From NCBI GenBank assembly GCA_964603125.1, contig CAZRUA010000044.1, positions 1 to 27,183 on the forward strand: DNA of 27,183 bases, given 5' to 3'. The notes beneath the pieces were generated by a model. It was given only the letters and a program-made list of their open reading frames with translations. It did not search any database and had not been told where the DNA came from. The DNA is from CAZRUA01 sp964603125. GTDB lineage: Bacteria; Bacteroidota; Bacteroidia; B-17B0; Aurantibacillaceae. Within the stretch, counting starts at the first letter, position 1. Every line of letters begins with the position of its first letter. A program made the translations under genes and the position numbers. Below are positions 13,746-22,150 of this stretch, in pieces.

Positions 13746-15146
13746 TTAAGCCTTCAAAAACCCTAAAATTTTCTCTACACTCGCTTTAGCATCACCATAC
13801 AACATTTCCGAGTTTGGCTTGTAAAATAAAGGATTGTCCTCGCCTGAGTAACCTGCACTCATTGAGCGTTTCATGATAATAACTTTTTCTGCTTTCCATG
13901 CTTCAATAACTGGCATACCATAAATTGAACTTGCTGGATCATCTTGTGCACTTGGATTTACAACGTCGTTGGCACCAATTACCATTACCACATCTGTATT
14001 TGGCATATCATCATTAATCTCATCCATTTCTAAAACAATATCGTAAGGTACATTTGCTTCTGCTAATAATACATTCATGTGTCCTGGTAAACGACCAGCA
14101 ACTGGGTGAATTGCAAAACGAACATTTTTACCTGTTTTACGTAATGTTTGTACTAAATCATAAATTGGATATTGCGCTTTAGCTACAGCCATTCCATATC
14201 CAGGAACAATAACAACAGATTTAGCTTCTTTTAATAAAGCTGCTACTTCTTCGTGATTCAATGCGGTTACTTCACCTTCCATTGCTTTTCTTTCGCCTCC
14301 TTTGGCATTACCACCACCACTTGCAAAAATAACTGAGAAGAACGAACGATTCATTGCGTGACACATATGCATAGATAAAATTGCACCCGAACTACCAACT
14401 AATGCACCTGTAACAATTAATAAATCATTACCTAACATAAAACCAGCAGCTGATGCCGCCCAGCCTGAATAAGAATTAAGCATTGAAACTACTACTGGCA
14501 TATCTCCGCCGCCAATAGCCATAACCAAAACAACACCAATAAATGATGCAATAGCTGTCATAATTCCTAAATAAAGTAACCCAGCTGTTCCTTCTGCTTT
14601 GCAAAAGAAAACACCAAGCGCAACACAAGCTAATAATAAAATTAAATTCATAGTTTGCAATCCTGCAAAACTCCAAGGTTTAGAAGGTACTTTACCATCC
14701 AATTTCCCCCAAGCAATAATGGAACCTGTGAAAGTAATTGCCCCAATAAATATTCCAATAAAAACTTCTACTAGATGAATCATGTGTTCCGCACCTGTTA
14801 ATTTTTGCGTCTCTGGATCAAGGTAAGAACCAAAACCAACTAACACCGCTGCTAAACCAACAAAACTATGCAATATTGCCACTAATTGAGGCATTGCCGT
14901 CATCTCGACTTTTCGTGCTAATAAAATTCCTATCACCGAAGCAACTGCAATAGCCGCAATAATGTAGATATGTCCTTCTACTCCTTTACCCAAAACAGTT
15001 GCAAGAATAGCTACTACCATTCCCACAATACCGTATAAAACACCTCGCTTAGCTGATTCCTGTGAAGACAATCCGCTAAGACTTAATATGAACAAGATAC
15101 TTGCAAATAAGTATGCTGCTGTTTGTATTTCTTTTGCTATAAACAT
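13746..15146 (-). CDS. pntB: NAD(P) transhydrogenase subunit beta
   Basis: The 466-residue membrane protein forms, with PntA, the proton-translocating transhydrogenase that makes NADPH from NADH at the cost of proton-motive force. About nine hydrophobic segments occupy residues 5-275. His93 in MPQLVAILHSFVG matches the proton-channel histidine of E. coli PntB. The C-terminal NADP(H)-binding domain (about 290-466) contains GYGMAVAKAQYP at 316-327, HPVAGRLPGHMNVLL and the GANDVVNPSAQDDP block. Length and domain order are normal. It starts 23 bases after the pntA stop and is followed by a terminator, so pntA-pntB form a two-gene operon. Confidence 0.95.
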   Translation of the reverse strand: MFIAKEIQTAAYLFASILFILSLSGLSSQESAKRGVLYGIVGMVVAILATVLGKGVEGHIYIIAAIAVASVIGILLARKVEMTAMPQLVAILHSFVGLAAVLVGFGSYLDPETQKLTGAEHMIHLVEVFIGIFIGAITFTGSIIAWGKLDGKVPSKPWSFAGLQTMNLILLLACVALGVFFCKAEGTAGLLYLGIMTAIASFIGVVLVMAIGGGDMPVVVSMLNSYSGWAASAAGFMLGNDLLIVTGALVGSSGAILSMHMCHAMNRSFFSVIFASGGGNAKGGERKAMEGEVTALNHEEVAALLKEAKSVVIVPGYGMAVAKAQYPIYDLVQTLRKTGKNVRFAIHPVAGRLPGHMNVLLAEANVPYDIVLEMDEINDDMPNTDVVMVIGANDVVNPSAQDDPASSIYGMPVIEAWKAEKVIIMKRSMSAGYSGEDNPLFYKPNSEMLYGDAKASVEKILGFLKA

Positions 15147-15169
15147 AATTTAAATCTTTTAATGCTTTA

Positions 15170-16717
15170 TTATTTCTTGAACATTTTCAACATACGGTGC
15201 GTTACCACAAAACCTCCCACAATATTGATGCTTGCCACCAAAATAGCTATAGAAGCCAGTATTGTCATAATGTTACTTACATCATTTTTAGTTTGCAACA
15301 AACCGCCAATTACTATAATTCCGCTGATTGCATTGGTAACAGCCATTAATGGAGTATGTAATGCATGAGATACATTTGAAATTACTTGCCAACCTACAAA
15401 TACAGCTAATACAAACACTGTAAAATGTTGAATAAAAGCTGGAGGAGCAAATGCACCAACTAACAATAACAGTCCGCCAACAACTCCTAAACTAATAATA
15501 GTTGTCATTGCAGTTTTCTTTGCCTTAGCATCATCAGATATTTTTTGTTCTTCGGCAGTTGGTGGTGCAACCTTTTTAGCGCCGCCACCCGCAGTTGGAC
15601 TAACTTGAAGTGGAGCTGGTGGCCAATTAATTTTACCATCATAAGTAACCATAGCACGAGACACAACAGCATCTTCCATATCAATTTTCCATTTCTCTGC
15701 TTTACCCATGTCATCCAATAAATGACATAAGTTATTCCCATATAGTTGAGAAGCCTGATTAGGTAATTGATTTAACTTACCTACTATTGTTACACCATTA
15801 TCAGTAGTATAAACTTCGCCATTCTTTGTTAATACACAATTACCACCTGTAGAAGCTGCCAAATCAATAATAACCGAACCTGGTTTCATAGCCGCTACAT
15901 GGTAATCTAACCATAATTTTGGAGCAGGACGTCCAGGAATTTGAGCCGTAGTAATAACTATATCAACTTCCTTCGCTTGTTCTAAAAACAATTTCATTTC
16001 TGCCTCAATAAACTCTTTACTCATTTCTTTTGAGTAACCCGAAGCAGTTGCTCCATCCTCTTCAATTTCAACAGTTAAGAAAGAAGCACCCATTGACTCA
16101 ATTTGCTCAGCAACTTCTTTACGTGTATCAAATGCTCTAACAATAGCTCCTAATGAATTGGCTGCACCAATTGAAGCTAAACCAGCCACACCAGCACCAA
16201 TCACTAAAACCTTTGCAGGCTCTACTTTACCAGCTGCTGTGATTTGACCATTTAAGAAACGACCAAAATGAAATGAACCCTCAATAACTGCACGGTAACC
16301 AGCAATGTTTGCCATAGAAGACAACACATCCATTTTTTGCGCACGAGAAATACGAGGTATTGCATCCATTGCAATAGCATTCACTTTTTTATCAGCTAGC
16401 TTTTGAAGTAAGGGTTGATTTTGTGCCGGCCATAAATAGCTCAACATTACCAAACCTTCACGCATCATATCAATCTCTTCCATTGAAGGTTCTTTCACCT
16501 TCAATACTATGTCTGATGAGCCATAAATTTCGGCTGCTGTATTTACAATTTTTGCGCCCGCCTCTTCAAACTCTTTATCCGAAAAATTTGCTTTTACACC
16601 CGCATTATGCTGAATGTAAACCTCAAATCCTTGCTTTTGTAGACGTTTGACAGTTTTTGGTGTTGCGGCTACTCTTAATTCACTTGGAGATATTTCCGCT
16701 GGAATGCCAACTTTCAT
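15170..16717 (-). CDS. pntA: NAD(P) transhydrogenase subunit alpha
   Basis: This 515-residue protein is the full-length E. coli-type alpha subunit. It carries the NAD(H)-binding domain fused to a membrane part. The N-terminal alanine-dehydrogenase-like part starts MKVGIPAEISPSELRVAATP. The Rossmann motif is VLVIGAGVAGLASIGAA (about residues 170-186), with FDTRKE after it, and RPAPKLW and GSVIIDLAASTGGN follow. After an Ala/Pro/Lys-rich linker (about 375-400) come four hydrophobic segments (about 403-510). A possible -7 element (TTTATTTG on the minus strand, 16786-16793, one mismatch) and a hairpin AAAATCAG/CTGATTTT (16754-16777) lie upstream and might form the 5' end of the transcript. Confidence 0.95.
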   Translation of the reverse strand: MKVGIPAEISPSELRVAATPKTVKRLQKQGFEVYIQHNAGVKANFSDKEFEEAGAKIVNTAAEIYGSSDIVLKVKEPSMEEIDMMREGLVMLSYLWPAQNQPLLQKLADKKVNAIAMDAIPRISRAQKMDVLSSMANIAGYRAVIEGSFHFGRFLNGQITAAGKVEPAKVLVIGAGVAGLASIGAANSLGAIVRAFDTRKEVAEQIESMGASFLTVEIEEDGATASGYSKEMSKEFIEAEMKLFLEQAKEVDIVITTAQIPGRPAPKLWLDYHVAAMKPGSVIIDLAASTGGNCVLTKNGEVYTTDNGVTIVGKLNQLPNQASQLYGNNLCHLLDDMGKAEKWKIDMEDAVVSRAMVTYDGKINWPPAPLQVSPTAGGGAKKVAPPTAEEQKISDDAKAKKTAMTTIISLGVVGGLLLLVGAFAPPAFIQHFTVFVLAVFVGWQVISNVSHALHTPLMAVTNAISGIIVIGGLLQTKNDVSNIMTILASIAILVASINIVGGFVVTHRMLKMFKK

Positions 16718-16851
16718 ATTTATAGATATTTATTGTTTTTATTGCAATACTTTAAAATCAGAAAAACACCTGATTTTTAGACTAACAAATAAACTAAAAA
16801 AAAACAAGCTGAAAAACAATTTTTAATAGGTTTTGTGAACATTCATTCCAT

Positions 16852-16885
16852 AAAAAAAGCCGTATTAGTTTCCTAACACGGCTTT
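16852..16885 (-). terminator. Rho-independent terminator of the second T9SS cargo gene
   Basis: On the minus strand AAAGCCGTGTTAG pairs with CTAATACGGCTTT through a GAAA loop with one G-U wobble, followed by a run of T residues, 17 bases after the stop codon at 16903. Confidence 0.85.
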
Positions 16886-16902
16886 GATATAAAAGTTATT
16901 TT

Positions 16903-17661
16903 TTAGTGTTGAACTAAGATAGATTTTGAAAACACAGCGTTTCCAACCTTTAAACTATAAAAATACATTCCGTTAGTTAAATCAGCTGTAGAAACATTTA
17001 TCTTATTTACACCTTCTTTAACAGAACCTGCTTTATTTGCAACCATTTGTCCCATGCTATTGTATATACCTAATGCATAATTCTCATTGTTTGCAGAAGT
17101 GTACTCAATGATTTGATTTGCATTTGCTGGATTTGGATAAGTAATTAAATTAAGTGTGTTTGAAACATCATTCAATCCAACAGGTGAAAGTACTACTAAT
17201 TTATAGCCAGTATATGTTTGAGGAATTGACTGTGAACCAATAAAAGGAATTGTAATATAAGAGGTGTAATTGATTACCAAAGGATAGATACCATCATTAT
17301 TTGGCCCACCTAATTCTTCTCCTGAAACGGCTGTTCCTGAAATAAGCATGCACATATTACCATTGCCAAATGTTGTTGCACTAATGGGATTTACCATTGA
17401 CATGAAGCTACCTGGTAGGCCACTTAAACCATCAATATGAACAGAATCAATTAGAATTGTTTGACCAAAAATAACAGTATCTGCAGGAACTCTCATTTGA
17501 ATATCTGTGCTGTAAGCTGTGCCTACATTTGCAGTTGGCAAATTAGTTAAGGTATCAGGATAAAAGCCCTGAGAAGTTAATGAAGTGTTGATTACACATT
17601 GAGCATTAGCTGAGAATGCAAGTGTAAAAAAAGAAGCAATAAATAGTAGTTGTTTAATCAT
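16903..17661 (-). CDS. T9SS-exported protein of unknown function
   Basis: The start at 17661 is chosen because it opens a standard signal peptide (MIKQLLFIASFFTLAFSANA, then Q). An upstream in-frame ATG at 17796 would add 45 residues and hide it. The 252-residue product has a mature domain of about 150 residues with Cys at its start, likely beta-rich, and no recognised family. It ends in a type A T9SS sorting domain (LITYPNPANANQIIEY ... GMYFYSLKVGN ... FSKSILVQH), so it is likely secreted or surface-bound. The linker VLSPVG before the sorting domain also occurs in the PKD protein at 11343. A weak -7-like TATCTTCG (17685-17692) lies upstream. Confidence 0.82.
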   Translation of the reverse strand: MIKQLLFIASFFTLAFSANAQCVINTSLTSQGFYPDTLTNLPTANVGTAYSTDIQMRVPADTVIFGQTILIDSVHIDGLSGLPGSFMSMVNPISATTFGNGNMCMLISGTAVSGEELGGPNNDGIYPLVINYTSYITIPFIGSQSIPQTYTGYKLVVLSPVGLNDVSNTLNLITYPNPANANQIIEYTSANNENYALGIYNSMGQMVANKAGSVKEGVNKINVSTADLTNGMYFYSLKVGNAVFSKSILVQH

Positions 17662-17796
17662 AGTTTGGTTTTTTAAATTTAACACGAAGATAGTATTTTT
17701 CGTCATATAAAAAAGGCTCCCCACTGGTTTATCGTCTGACCAAGCTAGATGTTTCAGAGTAAAAGCAAACATGAACCGCAAGACGAATGCAATCAA

Positions 17797-18525
17797 CTAT
17801 TTTATAGCGGCTTTTAACAAAACACTAATTTCATCCGCCCTAGTTAAGGTCATCATGTGGCTGCCTTTTTTGACTAAAACTGCGTTTTTTACTTTCCGTG
17901 CAGGTAAGGTATGATCTTTGGTGCCGTGAATGTGTACAATATTTTTCGGAATTTCTTTATTCTTCCATTTCACTATCATACCAATGGAGCGACGCATAAA
18001 TTTTTTATCCTTTGCTTTTATCATGGCTTTAAAAGTGGCTTTTTCTTTTTTGCTATCAGGTTCAAAAATAGGACGTGCAACTTGTGCCATAGCTTTTAAC
18101 ATACCTCCTGGAAATAATTTATAAAGCGGAATTACACGTTGAAACTTATAACGAAATGGAATTTCTGAATTTCCTTTAGCGCTTGAAATAATAATTGTTT
18201 TAACGGGATGCAAATATTTACTCATTTCAATAGCACACATGCCACCCATGGAAACACCCACCAAATAAAAGGGTTTGGTAGTATCAATTTGCGCACTTAA
18301 ACGTTTTGCATATTCGGGTAATTTTTCTTTTCTATTGGGGCGAGGATATTTTATAAAACGAAATTCTGTGCTATCCAATTTAATTTTTGAAAACAGGCGT
18401 TCATCCGCACCTTGACCGGGAATGAAATAAATGATACGTTTAATGGAATCGGGCAAGGCGCTGCTTTGAGCAAAATTAAGTTTGCCCAATAAAACAAATA
18501 GTATGGAAAGAAATATCTTTTGCAT
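17797..18525 (-). CDS. Exported alpha/beta hydrolase
   Basis: The 242-residue protein has a signal peptide to about residue 20 (LNFAQ) and an alpha/beta-hydrolase core. The oxyanion-side strand is IIYFIPGQGADERLF, the nucleophile elbow is GVSMGG with Ser92, and the likely acid is Asp204 in HGTKDHTLP with His223 in KKGSHMM, so a complete Ser-Asp-His triad is visible. It probably hydrolyses an ester or amide in the periplasm or outside the cell; the substrate is unknown. A 135-base gap separates it from the T9SS gene downstream. No terminator hairpin is seen after it. Confidence 0.85.
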   Translation of the reverse strand: MQKIFLSILFVLLGKLNFAQSSALPDSIKRIIYFIPGQGADERLFSKIKLDSTEFRFIKYPRPNRKEKLPEYAKRLSAQIDTTKPFYLVGVSMGGMCAIEMSKYLHPVKTIIISSAKGNSEIPFRYKFQRVIPLYKLFPGGMLKAMAQVARPIFEPDSKKEKATFKAMIKAKDKKFMRRSIGMIVKWKNKEIPKNIVHIHGTKDHTLPARKVKNAVLVKKGSHMMTLTRADEISVLLKAAIK

Positions 18526-18581
18526 TTATAATTGTTAAAGATAAAATTAATCCTTCTAAAATTAACACAGAGTAGAATATT

Positions 18582-18610
18582 TTGTGCTCTCGATAATTGT
18601 TGTAATTTTG
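18582..18610 (+). promoter_or_regulatory. Promoter of the small secreted protein gene
   Basis: TTG (18582-18584), an 18-base spacer and TAATTTTG (18603-18610) fit the Bacteroidota promoter pattern. A short inverted repeat TATGTAA/TTACATA (18612-18618, 18642-18648) lies in the expected leader. Confidence 0.55.
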
Positions 18611-18695
18611 ATATGTAATGTACTTAGCTGGCACCTAGATGTTACATAAGAACAATAAAATAAAGGATATAAGTAAGTAAGTTGCAACCAACCCG

Positions 18696-19085
18696 ATGAG
18701 ACATAGATTCTTTGCTTTGTTTATACTTTTTTTTAATATGGTGTTTGGACAAACGACAAACACCTATCACTTTACGGGCAAGTATCAAGGGCCAACAGAT
18801 TACTATGACAGCATAGTATTAACTATCAACAATGATTCCACATGGACACAGCATGAATATAGGGGCAATGCAACTATCTACTCTTTTGGTACTTGGCGAG
18901 TTATTAAAAATGGACTGTATTTATTTGGTGACACGACTATGGGTTTCTATACATCTAAAACGTACGTGCCGACGACATGCTATTTTTTTAAGTTGAATAA
19001 GAAAACTCAAAAGTTTAAATTATATCGTTCTAAAGCTCTTTTAAGAAGAGGGAAATTTTTTTCAAAATCTGCCTGTACAAGTTAA
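18696..19085 (+). CDS. Small secreted protein of unknown function
   Basis: The 129-residue product has a signal peptide (MRHRFFALFILFFNMVFGQ). The mature part is beta-rich: YHFTGKYQG, a strand with SIVLTINNDSTWTQHEY, then FGTWRVIKNGLYLFG. This layout recalls small lipocalin-like or NlpE-like exported domains in which threonine- and tryptophan-rich strands report a measured quantity, but no family is certain. The C-terminus is basic. It stands alone between a promoter and a structured intergenic stretch. A hairpin without T tract (GCTTTAT/ATAAAGC, 19093-19111) follows the stop. Confidence 0.65.
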   Translation: MRHRFFALFILFFNMVFGQTTNTYHFTGKYQGPTDYYDSIVLTINNDSTWTQHEYRGNATIYSFGTWRVIKNGLYLFGDTTMGFYTSKTYVPTTCYFFKLNKKTQKFKLYRSKALLRRGKFFSKSACTS

Positions 19086-19140
19086 ATCTCGTGCTTTATC
19101 AGAAATAAAGCAGACATCTCTGTATGACATGCAGTGGCGT

Positions 19141-19210
19141 GGGTTGGCAGCTACTAACAGCAGTTTGGCGGCTCAGGCTCTCCCGATTTCGGTTAGCATT
19201 TTAGCAACCC
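19141..19210. repeat. Structured GC-richer intergenic element (nested inverted repeats)
   Basis: In the gene-free stretch 19086-19382, this part is clearly richer in G and C than its surroundings and can fold as a long imperfect hairpin: GGGTTG (19141-19146) with CAACCC (19205-19210), GCTA (19150-19153) with TAGC (19202-19205, sharing one base), and CTAAC (19154-19158) with GTTAG (19192-19196). A small inner hairpin CCGA/TCGG lies at 19183-19192. It could be a non-coding RNA, a dispersed repeat, or an integron attC-like site, though the core sites do not match the attC consensus. The rest of the stretch is AT-rich with only the rhomboid promoter recognisable. Confidence 0.4.
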
Positions 19211-19356
19211 TATTTTAGATTGTTTCATAACTTGGGTGCTTACTTTAGTTATTCATTTTTTGTTCATGAGAGATAAAAAGATATAGTTTAATTTAGTAAA
19301 GATGTTCATTAAAATAATTTAAACACACATCTATAAGCTTCAAGTATTTGTTTTCC

Positions 19357-19364
19357 TATATTTG
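19357..19364 (+). promoter_or_regulatory. -7 promoter element for the rhomboid gene
   Basis: TATATTTG is a perfect TAnnTTTG. It overlaps the upstream TTG codons in frame with the rhomboid gene, which argues that translation starts at the ATG at 19383, not at 19362. No -33 TTG is evident. Confidence 0.5.
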
Positions 19365-19382
19365 TTGTCTACATTTATTTTT

Positions 19383-20828
19383 ATGTATTCAGAGCAGTAC
19401 TACTTAGAAGATTTAACGGAACATCAATTTTTGGTAATTGCTAGCGAAGCCATTAGAAGGCATGAATGGCAGTTTATCTACTTTAATAGTAATGGAATTT
19501 GTGCTCACACCAATAACGGAATTTTTAATCGAAATTCAATTATTAAAATAAGGTTAGAAGCAGATGAAATTTTGTTTGAATGCCTCACAAATGGCAAGGC
19601 AAATGAAGCAAACGAAAAAAACTACATTGCTATATTAATTAAAAGCATTAATGAATTAAAAATAAGTCTTAATAAGAATGAGCTAAACGACAGAGTAAAC
19701 AATATCAACAAATACTTTTCGGATGATTTAAAGGATTTGAAAAGCCTTACTACTTATAGTTTTTCCGACAGACTTAAAAACTTTGGCAAATTATTTATTA
19801 TTAGTAAAGATTACAAAGTAACGCCAATTATAATTTATTTAAATACGGCAATTTTTATTGTCATGATTTTTTCTGGTGCCAAATTCTGGTTCCCTAGTGA
19901 TGGTTTGGTACATTTAAATTGGGGAGCTAATTACCGCCCTTACACGCTTGATAGTGAATATTGGCGTTTGCTTACCTGTGGTTTTGTTCATTTTGGTTTT
20001 GTTCACTTATTCTTTAACATGACGGCACTAGCCTCAATTGGAAGAATGTTAGAACCAATTTTAGGGAAACACTTGTTCTTATTAAGTTATATTTTAGCCT
20101 GTATTGGAAGTAGTTTATTAAGCTTGGTAATGAACGATTGGGCCGTTTCCGCTGGTGCTTCGGGGGCAATATTTGGTTTATTTGGTGTATACTTTGCCTT
20201 ACTCACAACCAATTTACTTGCTAAATATATTCGTAAAAAAATGTTGCCAGTTATTGCGAAATTTATTGTGTACAATTTAAGTTTTGGTTTATTACCTTTT
20301 ATTGACAACGCAGGTCATATTGGGGGGTTGCTTACTGGAATTGTAATTGGATACTTCCTATACTTAGGCTTGAAAAATGTACAGAATAAAAAATTGGTTC
20401 ATATCGGCTCAACGGTAAGTGTATTATTTATTATTGGTTTATGTATGTTTACAATTCCTAAGTTAGATAACCCATATTTAGCTTACACAAGCACGCTAGA
20501 AAAAGTTAGACAATTAGAATCAGAAGCTTTGAAAGTTCATGATTTGCTTAAGAAAAGTAATTCCAATGAAACGATTACTTTTTTAAAGGAGGTGTCGATA
20601 CCTAAATACAAAGAGTGCAAAAAACTGATTACCGAAGTAAACTCACTGAGATTGCCAGAAAATGCTTATAAACGAAATTCAAAAATGCTTGAGTATATTG
20701 ACTTGAGAATAGAATACTTTTTGTTGGCTAAATCTAATTTAGTCGCTTACAGGCACTATAGTTTTGGTTGGAGCTGGGAAAAAAATAATCGAATAGAAAC
20801 TCTAGTTAAGGAAATTGAAGTTTTGTAA
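19383..20828 (+). CDS. Rhomboid-family intramembrane serine protease with soluble flanking domains
   Basis: From ATG 19383 the product is 481 residues. Residues 1 to about 150 form a soluble N-terminal domain (YYLEDLTEHQFLVIASEAI and onward, then lysine-rich helices). A six-helix rhomboid core follows. It contains the loop YWRLLTCGFVHFGFVHLFFN, the catalytic Ser260 in SAGASGAIFG and His312 in DNAGHIGG, 52 residues apart as in GlpG. After the last helix about 110 residues form charged helices, possibly coiled coil. Rhomboids cleave transmembrane helices of substrate proteins inside the membrane; the target here is unknown. It converges on the suf operon with a 31-base gap. Confidence 0.9.
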   Translation: MYSEQYYLEDLTEHQFLVIASEAIRRHEWQFIYFNSNGICAHTNNGIFNRNSIIKIRLEADEILFECLTNGKANEANEKNYIAILIKSINELKISLNKNELNDRVNNINKYFSDDLKDLKSLTTYSFSDRLKNFGKLFIISKDYKVTPIIIYLNTAIFIVMIFSGAKFWFPSDGLVHLNWGANYRPYTLDSEYWRLLTCGFVHFGFVHLFFNMTALASIGRMLEPILGKHLFLLSYILACIGSSLLSLVMNDWAVSAGASGAIFGLFGVYFALLTTNLLAKYIRKKMLPVIAKFIVYNLSFGLLPFIDNAGHIGGLLTGIVIGYFLYLGLKNVQNKKLVHIGSTVSVLFIIGLCMFTIPKLDNPYLAYTSTLEKVRQLESEALKVHDLLKKSNSNETITFLKEVSIPKYKECKKLITEVNSLRLPENAYKRNSKMLEYIDLRIEYFLLAKSNLVAYRHYSFGWSWEKNNRIETLVKEIEVL

Positions 20829-20859
20829 ACCAATTATTTATAAAGCAACTTTCTTAAGT

Positions 20860-21369
20860 CTAGATTTTCGGAACCTTATAAAGCGGCACTGTGCTGCAAG
20901 GCTCGCCGTACATCATGCTTTTAACAAAAGGTTTAAGCTTATTTGTTATTTGCACATACGCATTTTTAGGGACATTTATATCGCCACAACCTTTTATTAC
21001 AACACGAGCATCTTTGTACTGCTCAATATTATGAGCGCTCAATTTTTCTTCAAATAAAATTGTTTCCAACATTTCTAAATCACCAAAAACAATTTTTTTA
21101 GCAAATGGTTCTAGTGCTATAGAGAGCAACATATAAGCCCAAGTTGGAACTATCGCATCATTGCTGCAAGTTAGCGCAACAAATTTATCTTGGTAAATTG
21201 TCCAATCATTTGTTTTTATAAACTCACGAAATTCTTTTTCTTTTAAAATTAATTCATGAAACAATAGTGGTTTAATATCAAAAAGTATGCGTTCACCTTT
21301 TTGGTGAAACTCCTCTAAGTCGATGCTTATAAGGCCGCTGCTAGCTACTTTATTTACTATTTCTTCCAT
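20860..21369 (-). CDS. DUF2480 family protein, last gene of the suf operon
   Basis: This 169-residue cytosolic protein matches the Bacteroidota family DUF2480: start MEEIVNKVASSGLISIDLEE, then GERILFDIKPLLF, LILKEKEFREF, DKFVALTCSNDAIVPTWAYM and the ending SMMYGEPCSTVPLYK. Its function is not established. It is generally found beside suf genes in this phylum, which suggests a link to Fe-S assembly, and it contains conserved Cys residues. It follows the DUF59 gene by 33 bases, a gap that holds a copy of a dispersed palindromic repeat. No terminator hairpin is visible after it. Confidence 0.85.
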   Translation of the reverse strand: MEEIVNKVASSGLISIDLEEFHQKGERILFDIKPLLFHELILKEKEFREFIKTNDWTIYQDKFVALTCSNDAIVPTWAYMLLSIALEPFAKKIVFGDLEMLETILFEEKLSAHNIEQYKDARVVIKGCGDINVPKNAYVQITNKLKPFVKSMMYGEPCSTVPLYKVPKI

Positions 21370-21378
21370 TTTTGTTTT

Positions 21379-21397
21379 GTCGTTCCTCGCAATGACG
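21379..21397 (-). repeat. Copy of the GTCATTGCGAGGAACGA-type dispersed repeat
   Basis: The minus strand reads CGTCATTGCGAGGAACGAC, an imperfect palindrome with arms GTCATT/AACGAC. I recognise this as the core of a small repeat seen many times between genes in various Bacteroidota and other bacteria. Here it lies in the gap between two suf-operon genes. Confidence 0.55.
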
Positions 21398-21402
21398 TTT
21401 TA

Positions 21403-21732
21403 CTACATAAAACCTAATTCCAACTGTGCTACTTCGCTCATCATGTTTTTATCCCACGATGGCTCAAAAGTCAATTCTAGTTTCGCGGATTTAACTCCAG
21501 GTACTTCGCGAAGCTTTTGCTCAACCTCTGGTGGCAATGTTTCTGCTACTGGGCATGAAGGAGATGTTAAAGTCATTTTTACAAACAACTCATCTTCATC
21601 ATTCAAATTAATTTCATATATTAAACCTAACTCCCAAATATCAACTGGAATTTCTGGGTCATAGCAAGTTTTAATCTCATCGATTATTCGCTGACACAAC
21701 TCTGTATTTTTTGCTATAATTATTGCTGACAT
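21403..21732 (-). CDS. SUF-associated DUF59 (MIP18-family) Fe-S assembly protein
   Basis: The 109-residue protein is a DUF59 domain of the kind found at the end of suf operons (SufT/Mip18-like). It shows DPEIPVDIWELGLIYEI, the conserved MTLTSPSCPVAE with Cys60, and VKSAKLELTFEPSWDKNMMS. DUF59 proteins help to deliver or mature Fe-S clusters, the invariant Cys being important. It starts one base after the sufE stop, so it is in the operon. The longer SufT of other phyla has a larger N-terminus, which is missing here. Confidence 0.88.
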   Translation of the reverse strand: MSAIIIAKNTELCQRIIDEIKTCYDPEIPVDIWELGLIYEINLNDEDELFVKMTLTSPSCPVAETLPPEVEQKLREVPGVKSAKLELTFEPSWDKNMMSEVAQLELGFM

Positions 21733-21733
21733 A

Positions 21734-22150
21734 TTACTTTGAATATTTTAATGCGTAAATTTTTATCTGATTAATTAAACTCACCAATCCGTTAGCACGA
21801 GTAGGTGATAAATGTTCCTTTAATCCAATCTTATCAATAAATTCTAATTTTGCCTGAACAATATCTTCTGGTTTCTGATTATCAAAAACGCGTATAATCA
21901 AAGCTGCCATCCCTTTCGTTATAATTGCGTCACTATCAGCAGTCAATTTCATTTTACCATCTTCCAAATCAGCTTGCAACCACAAACGGCTTTGACATCC
22001 TTGAATTAGTTTATCATCTGTTTTATTCTCTTCTTTTATTTTCGGAAGAGATTTCCCCATATCAATCAAGTGCTCATACTTCCCTTCCCACTCATCTCCA
22101 AAGAGTTCAAATTCATCTATTATTTCTTCGCCAATCTCGCTAATCGTCAT
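21734..22150 (-). CDS. sufE: Sulfur acceptor protein SufE
   Basis: The 138-residue protein accepts persulfide sulfur from SufS and passes it to SufB. The active-site Cys52 lies in LIQGCQSRLWLQA. Flanking family blocks are WEGKYEHLIDMGKSLP and GMAALIIRVF, and HLSPTRANGLVSLI near the C-terminus. Length is normal. Its ATG overlaps the sufS stop by one base (TAATG), implying coupled translation. Confidence 0.95.
   Translation of the reverse strand: MTISEIGEEIIDEFELFGDEWEGKYEHLIDMGKSLPKIKEENKTDDKLIQGCQSRLWLQADLEDGKMKLTADSDAIITKGMAALIIRVFDNQKPEDIVQAKLEFIDKIGLKEHLSPTRANGLVSLINQIKIYALKYSK

Noticed and set aside
17662..17796. N-terminal extension of the second T9SS protein
   Set aside because: The 45 extra residues are in frame but hide a textbook signal peptide; they are treated as leader DNA.
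18629..18645. Possible sigma-54 promoter (TGGCAC half-site)
   Set aside because: The -24 half is good, but at the expected spacing the -12 half reads TGTT instead of TTGC, lacking the needed GC. The TAATTTTG vegetative promoter upstream explains the gene better.
19141..19210. Integron attC site
   Set aside because: CTAAC and GTTAG are complementary, but the 7-base cores do not fit RYYYAAC/GTTRRRY, and no integrase is in the window. Kept only as an unexplained structured element.
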